The notes under the pieces: model-generated
Database searches by the model: none
Told to the model about the DNA's origin: nothing
The model's input: only the letters and a program-made list of their open reading frames with translations
Part shown: in pieces, positions 6,758 to 9,993 of the stretch
Layout of the letters: every line of letters starts with the position of its first letter
How positions within the stretch are numbered: position 1 is the first letter of the stretch
From: an uncultured Sphingobium sp.
GTDB lineage: Bacteria > Pseudomonadota > Alphaproteobacteria > Sphingomonadales > Sphingomonadaceae
Assembly (NCBI GenBank): GCA_946479185.1
Contig: CAMLFF010000095.1
Coordinates: 1 to 9,993 of the forward strand
Reading direction: 5' to 3'
DNA length: 9,993 nucleotides
Made by a program: the position numbers and the translations under genes

Positions 6758-7648
6758 ATGGACAATTATCCGCTCCCCGCGCAGCGCCTCGTTGCGCAGT
6801 TTCTCGATGCTGCAAAGCAGGCGCCCGAGCATGCCATCGCGTTTCAGGGCGCGCCGGGGGCCAACTCGCATCTCGCCGTGATGAACTATGCGCCGGACGC
6901 ATTGCCGGTGCCCTGCTTTAGCTTTGAAGATGCGCTGGATGCGGTGCGGGAAGGGCGGGCTGACCGGGCGCTGATCCCGATTGAAAACTCGCTCCACGGG
7001 CGCGTGGCGGACATGCACTTTCTGCTGCCTGAATCCGGGTTGCATATCACCGACGAATATTTCCTGCCCATCCACCATGCACTGATGAGCGTGGACGATA
7101 CCCCGCCGGTGAGCGCTCTCAGCCATGTGCAGGCATTGGGCCAGTGCCGCAAATATCTGCGCGCGCACGGCATTCGCCCAATCGTTTATGCTGATACGGC
7201 GGGTGCTGCGGCGCTGGTCGCGCAGGTGCGCGAGCCTGGTGCTGCAGCGATTGCGCCCGCGCTCGCGGCTGAACTATATGGCCTTACGGTGCATGATCCC
7301 AGCATCGAGGATAGCGACGATAATATGACGCGCTTCGTCGTGCTGGCGCGCGAGCCGTTGCTGCCAACGCGCGATGGGCCGGTGATGACGACCTTCCTCT
7401 TCGAAGTGAAGAATGTGCCCGCAGCTCTGTATAAAGCCATGGGCGGCTTCGCGACCAATGGCGTGAACATGACCAAGCTGGAAAGCTATCAGCGCGGCGC
7501 GCGCTTCTCAGCGACGGAATTTTACGCCGATATCGAGGGTATGCCCGGCGATCCGGCTGTCGATCGCGCGCTGGAAGAGCTGGCCTTCCATACGAAGTGG
7601 GTTCGGTTGCTTGGCAGCTACCGCCAGGCGCGCCCACGCTCGGCCTGA
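6758..7648 (+). CDS. pheA: Prephenate dehydratase PheA
   Basis: The 296-residue product converts prephenate to phenylpyruvate, the step leading to phenylalanine. The prephenate dehydratase domain spans about residues 25-205 with AIAFQGAPGANSHLAV near its start, PIENSLHGRVADM in the middle, and the conserved TRF motif at 191-193 (DNMTRFVVL). A C-terminal ACT domain (about 210-285) carries GVNMTKLESYQRGARFSATEFYADIEG, where ESxx (E242-S243) corresponds to the phenylalanine-binding motif, so feedback inhibition by phenylalanine is likely. There is no chorismate mutase domain, so this is the monofunctional form. The start is the weak point: ATG at 6758 begins MDNYPLPAQ and gives the usual length, but has no clear ribosome-binding site; in-frame ATGs at 6707 and 6632 would add 17 or 42 residues. 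It is divergent from the cytochrome c gene. Confidence 0.93.
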   Translation: MDNYPLPAQRLVAQFLDAAKQAPEHAIAFQGAPGANSHLAVMNYAPDALPVPCFSFEDALDAVREGRADRALIPIENSLHGRVADMHFLLPESGLHITDEYFLPIHHALMSVDDTPPVSALSHVQALGQCRKYLRAHGIRPIVYADTAGAAALVAQVREPGAAAIAPALAAELYGLTVHDPSIEDSDDNMTRFVVLAREPLLPTRDGPVMTTFLFEVKNVPAALYKAMGGFATNGVNMTKLESYQRGARFSATEFYADIEGMPGDPAVDRALEELAFHTKWVRLLGSYRQARPRSA

Positions 7649-7674
7649 AGCGCGTCCTCCCCAGCCATTTAATT

Positions 7675-7690
7675 ATCATTTTGAAATGAT
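7675..7690. repeat. AT-rich 16-bp perfect palindrome
   Basis: ATCATTT (7675-7681), TG, then AAATGAT (7684-7690) is a perfect dyad in the pheA-glnK gap, upstream of the two NtrC-like sites. No T-run follows, so it is not a terminator. A regulator site is possible; its binding protein is unknown. Confidence 0.45.
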
Positions 7691-7696
7691 TCGCTC

Positions 7697-7742
7697 TGCC
7701 TAAAATCTAGGCAGGCTTCTAGCGCTGCCCAAAATTTGTGCG
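7697..7742 (+). promoter_or_regulatory. Two tandem NtrC-like enhancer sites upstream of glnK
   Basis: Site 1 (7697-7713) reads TGCCTA-AAATC-TAGGCA and site 2 (7726-7742) reads TGCCCA-AAATT-TGTGCG. Each is a 17-bp dyad with TGC at the left end, the layout of NtrC sites (TGCACC-N5-GGTGCA), though the inner bases differ from that consensus. Their centres are 29 bp apart and lie about 116 and 87 bp upstream of the predicted sigma-54 start, a usual enhancer distance. Confidence 0.55.
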
Positions 7743-7794
7743 CTGCGGCGAGGCGTTGAACGCTGACTCCCGCTTTAACGCGTCATTAATGAGT

Positions 7795-7810
7795 TGGCAC
7801 GGCCTTTGCA
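7795..7810 (+). promoter_or_regulatory. Sigma-54 (RpoN) promoter of glnK-amtB
   Basis: TGGCAC (7795-7800), five bases, then TTGCA (7806-7810) matches the -24/-12 consensus TGGCAC-N5-TTGCW without mismatch. Transcription would start near 7821, giving a leader of about 23 bases before glnK. Sigma-54 dependence with NtrC control is the known pattern for glnK-amtB under nitrogen limitation. Confidence 0.92.
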
Positions 7811-7843
7811 TGGTTGTTTCGGCACACCATTAAAGGGGGCAGC

Positions 7844-8182
7844 ATGAAACTGATCATGGCAATCATTAAGCCGTTCAAACTGGACGAAGTGCGTGAAGGG
7901 CTCTCCGGTCTCGGTATTGCGGGTATGACCGTAAGCGAAGTGAAGGGCTTTGGCCGACAGAAAGGCCAGACCGAAATCTACCGTGGTGCCGAATACAGCA
8001 CGAACATGGTCCCGAAGATCAAAGTCGAAGTCGTCTGTGACGATGCGCTCGCATCCCGTGTGGTCGAAGGCATCCAGCAAGCTGCAAACAGCGGCGCGAT
8101 TGGCGATGGCAAGATTTTCGTTCTCGATGTCGGTCAGGCCGTGCGTATCCGCACCGGCGAGACCGGCGAAACCGCGCTGTAG
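7844..8182 (+). CDS. glnK: PII nitrogen regulatory protein GlnK
   Basis: The 112-residue product is a complete PII protein, a trimeric cytosolic sensor of 2-oxoglutarate, ATP/ADP and, through uridylylation, glutamine. Visible signatures are MKLIMAIIKPFKLDEVREGL at the N-terminus, the T-loop with the modifiable tyrosine Y51 in RGAEY, and the C-terminal signature GAIGDGKIFVLDVGQAVRIRTGE (about 84-106). Linkage to amtB 15 bases downstream identifies it functionally as GlnK, the paralogue that plugs the ammonium channel when nitrogen is sufficient; sequence alone cannot exclude the GlnB class. The ATG at 7844 follows AAGGGGG at a good distance; an upstream in-frame ATG would sit in the predicted untranslated leader. 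Expression is expected from the sigma-54 promoter just upstream. Confidence 0.96.
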   Translation: MKLIMAIIKPFKLDEVREGLSGLGIAGMTVSEVKGFGRQKGQTEIYRGAEYSTNMVPKIKVEVVCDDALASRVVEGIQQAANSGAIGDGKIFVLDVGQAVRIRTGETGETAL

Positions 8183-8197
8183 GATTAGGGGGGAACT

Positions 8198-9529
8198 ATG
8201 ACCTTCACGAGAAAATTGATCGGCGCTGCGGGGGCTACCGGCCTTTCGCTGTTCGCTGCCCTGCCCGCATGGGCGCAGGAAGCCGCCGCTGTGGCTGCAC
8301 CTGCCGTGCCCAACCCGGGCAATAACGCATGGATGATGACGTCGACCGTCCTCGTCCTCCTCATGATCCTGCCCGGCCTCGCGCTGTTCTATGGCGGTTT
8401 GACCCGCACCAAGAACATGCTCGCCACGATGACGCAGATCGGCGCCGTTGCGGCGCTCGCGATGCTCATCTGGGTGATGTACGGCTATGGCCTCGCCTTC
8501 GGTCCTGAGGGCAACTCGATCATCAGCTGGGGCAAATTCTTCCTCGCTGGCATCACGCCTGATTCGACGGCGGCGACCTTCACTGATGAAGTCATTTCCG
8601 AATATGTCTTCGTCAGCTTCCAGATGACCTTCGCGGCCATCACGGTTGCGCTGGTTCTGGGTGCTCTCGTCGAGCGCATGAAGTTCTCGGCAATCATGGT
8701 CTTTGCGGCCGTGTGGCTCACCATCGTCTATTTCCCGATCGCACATATGGTTTGGGAAGCACGCGGCGTATTCTTCGTGATGGGCGCTCTGGACTTCGCC
8801 GGTGGCACCGTGGTTCACATCAATGCAGGCGTTTCCGCACTGGTTGCCGCGCTGATCCTCGGCAAGCGCAAGGGCTATCCAAGCGAGCCAATGGCACCGC
8901 ACAGCCTCACGCTGACGATGGTCGGCACAGGCCTGCTCTGGGTTGGCTGGTTCGGCTTCAACGCCGGTTCGGCACTGGAAGCCAATGGTTCGGCGGCTCT
9001 CGCCATGATCAACACGTTCGTCGCCACCGCTTCGGCTGGCCTGTTCTGGATGATCACCGAGCGCGTCATGGGTCACAAGGGTTCGGCACTGGGCTTCTGC
9101 TCGGGTATCATCGCCGGTCTCGTCGCGATTACGCCTGCTGCCGGTAACTCGGGGCCATTCGGCGCCATCGTCCTCGGCGCTGTCGCCTCGATCGTCTGCT
9201 ACTTCTTCGTTTCGAAGATCAAGCCAGCGCTCGGCTATGACGACTCGCTCGACGCCTTCGGCATCCACGGCGTGGGTGGCATCGTCGGCGCCATCGGCAC
9301 TGCAGTTGTGTACTCGCCTTCGCTCGGTGGCCCTGGCGCCGCTGACTATGCGATGGGCGGCCAGCTGGTCACGCAGGTTTCGGCTGTCGCCGCGACCATC
9401 GTGATTGCCGCTGTCGGCACCGTGATCGCGATGTTCATCGCCAAGGCCGTGACCGGTCTGCGGGTCAGCCAGGAAGTCGAGCAAGAAGGTCTCGATCTCG
9501 GCGAGCATGGCGAACGCGCTTACAACTAA
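8198..9529 (+). CDS. amtB: Ammonium transporter AmtB
   Basis: The 443-residue protein is an Amt/Rh-family channel that conducts ammonium across the inner membrane. An N-terminal signal sequence ending near PAWAQEA is followed by about eleven hydrophobic segments. The family signature DFAGGTVVHINAGVSALVAA is present, with pore histidine H207; the second pore histidine is H357 in FGIHGVGG. Other recognisable blocks are PGLALFYGGLTRTKN near the first helix and WFGFNAGSALEANG, which carries a pore-gate phenylalanine. The polar C-terminal tail after TGLRVSQEVEQEGLDLGEHG is the cytosolic tail that in this family couples the channel to GlnK. An AGGGGGGAACT ribosome-binding region precedes the ATG, and the 15-base gap to glnK implies cotranscription from the sigma-54 promoter. 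A long opposite-strand open frame overlapping it is a codon-bias shadow. Confidence 0.97.
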   Translation: MTFTRKLIGAAGATGLSLFAALPAWAQEAAAVAAPAVPNPGNNAWMMTSTVLVLLMILPGLALFYGGLTRTKNMLATMTQIGAVAALAMLIWVMYGYGLAFGPEGNSIISWGKFFLAGITPDSTAATFTDEVISEYVFVSFQMTFAAITVALVLGALVERMKFSAIMVFAAVWLTIVYFPIAHMVWEARGVFFVMGALDFAGGTVVHINAGVSALVAALILGKRKGYPSEPMAPHSLTLTMVGTGLLWVGWFGFNAGSALEANGSAALAMINTFVATASAGLFWMITERVMGHKGSALGFCSGIIAGLVAITPAAGNSGPFGAIVLGAVASIVCYFFVSKIKPALGYDDSLDAFGIHGVGGIVGAIGTAVVYSPSLGGPGAADYAMGGQLVTQVSAVAATIVIAAVGTVIAMFIAKAVTGLRVSQEVEQEGLDLGEHGERAYN

Positions 9530-9537
9530 TCAAGTTC

Positions 9538-9564
9538 GGCGGGGGCGCAGCAAGCGCCCCCGCC
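9538..9564 (+). other. GC-rich hairpin after amtB
   Basis: A perfect 11-bp stem, GGCGGGGGCGC (9538-9548) with GCGCCCCCGCC (9554-9564), encloses a 5-base loop eight bases after the amtB stop. No T-run follows, so by itself it is more likely a 3'-end stabiliser than a terminator. Confidence 0.7.
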
Positions 9565-9593
9565 CACCGATGTTCCTCCTGCGAACAATCCTC

Positions 9594-9629
9594 GGGCCGG
9601 TGCTTTCAGCATCGGCCCCTTTTTTGTTT
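9594..9629 (+). terminator. Intrinsic terminator of glnK-amtB
   Basis: GGGCCGGTGC (9594-9603) pairs with GCATCGGCCC (9609-9618) with one G-T wobble and a 5-base loop, followed by CTTTTTTTGTTTT. This is a classic rho-independent terminator about 65 bases after amtB. Confidence 0.9.
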
Positions 9630-9679
9630 TGGTGCATTTAAAGGGCAGGCGCATAGTCCAGCGCAAGGGAGGCATGGAT

Positions 9680-9993
9680 ATGGCGATTGAACTGACGATC
9701 CTGGCATGGGGCTGCATTCTCGCGCTCGTGCATGTGTTTGCCGCCGGGCGGGCGCGGACCAATCAATATGGCACGAAATGGAATGTCGGCGCGCGGGACG
9801 AGGCAATGCCCACGCCCGCACCGCTGGTCGGCCGCCTGGAGCGCGCGCAGTCCAATTATTTCGAGACATTCCCGATCGTTGCCGCCGCCATCCTCATCGA
9901 TGCGGTGGCCGGACTGTTCACTCAGTGGACGGCGATTGGCGCGCTGCTCTGGCTCGGGGCGCGGATCATCTATCTGCCGCTTTACGCAGCAGG
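9680..9993 (+). CDS. MAPEG-family membrane protein (3' end cut by window edge)
   Basis: An open frame from ATG 9680 runs off the window after about 104 codons. The translation starts MAIELTILAWGCILALVHVFAAG, a membrane helix, then a polar loop, LERAQSNYFETFPIVAAAILIDAVAG (second helix) and LLWLGARIIYLPLYAA (third helix start). The R-A-Q-x-N-x-x-E-x-x-P pattern is the hallmark of MAPEG proteins (membrane-associated proteins in eicosanoid and glutathione metabolism); bacterial members are small four-helix inner-membrane proteins, mostly of unknown substrate. A full-length gene of about 130 residues is expected. GGAGG lies seven bases before the ATG at 9680 and nearly touches an in-frame ATG at 9674, so 9680 is preferred. 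It follows the amtB terminator and is not part of the nitrogen operon. Confidence 0.85.
   Translation, partial: MAIELTILAWGCILALVHVFAAGRARTNQYGTKWNVGARDEAMPTPAPLVGRLERAQSNYFETFPIVAAAILIDAVAGLFTQWTAIGALLWLGARIIYLPLYAA

Noticed and set aside
7670..7692. Fur-box or IHF-site reading of the AT-rich palindrome
   Set aside because: It only loosely resembles the Fur 7-1-7 pattern and misses the TTR part of the IHF consensus; kept as an unassigned dyad.
7775..9508. Very long minus-strand open frame (577 codons) across glnK and amtB
   Set aside because: It is antisense to two unmistakable genes, its translation is rich in charged, low-complexity Glu/Asp/Arg/His without any domain, and it arises from GC-rich codon bias.
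1..9993. CRISPR arrays, tRNA or rRNA genes, insertion sequences, toxin-antitoxin or phage-defence genes
   Set aside because: Looked for on both strands by eye and saw no regularly spaced repeats, cloverleaf sequences, transposase-like proteins or defence-like proteins.

Overview
The window looks like conserved chromosomal core DNA of an alphaproteobacterium, most likely of the order Sphingomonadales. This is inferred from the moderately high GC, the serine-biosynthesis pair with an alphaproteobacterial-type serC leader, the alphaproteobacterial form of SerC and of prephenate dehydratase, and gene order; no database search was possible. I see no mobile element, CRISPR array, tRNA, rRNA or phage gene.

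Left part (1-4001, minus strand): hisZ (cut by the window edge), serA and serC, transcribed right to left as serC, serA, hisZ. serC and serA make the first two enzymes of the phosphorylated serine pathway run in sequence (SerA oxidises 3-phosphoglycerate, SerC transaminates the product). A GA/CT-rich inverted repeat pair lies between serC and serA, an intrinsic terminator follows serA, and a structured leader that can sequester the serC ribosome-binding site precedes serC. hisZ encodes the regulatory partner of the short form of ATP phosphoribosyltransferase, the first step of histidine synthesis.

Middle part (4002-5927): divergent from serC are two plus-strand genes, an extensin-like lipoprotein with a metallopeptidase-type metal-site signature, and a LOG-family Rossmann protein. 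They end at a terminator shared with the convergent membrane-anchored cytochrome c gene.

Right part (5928-9993): the cytochrome c gene (minus) is divergent from prephenate dehydratase (plus, phenylalanine synthesis). Then comes the nitrogen module glnK-amtB, with a textbook sigma-54 promoter and two tandem upstream dyads suited to NtrC: GlnK is the PII signal protein that gates the ammonium channel AmtB. A tandem hairpin/terminator closes this operon, followed by the start of a MAPEG-family membrane protein cut by the right edge.

No intergenic stretch exceeds about 220 bases. The most interesting signals are regulatory (serC leader, sigma-54/enhancer region, the AT-rich palindrome beside it, the serC-serA repeat pair). 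I did not find a convincing undescribed multi-gene system.
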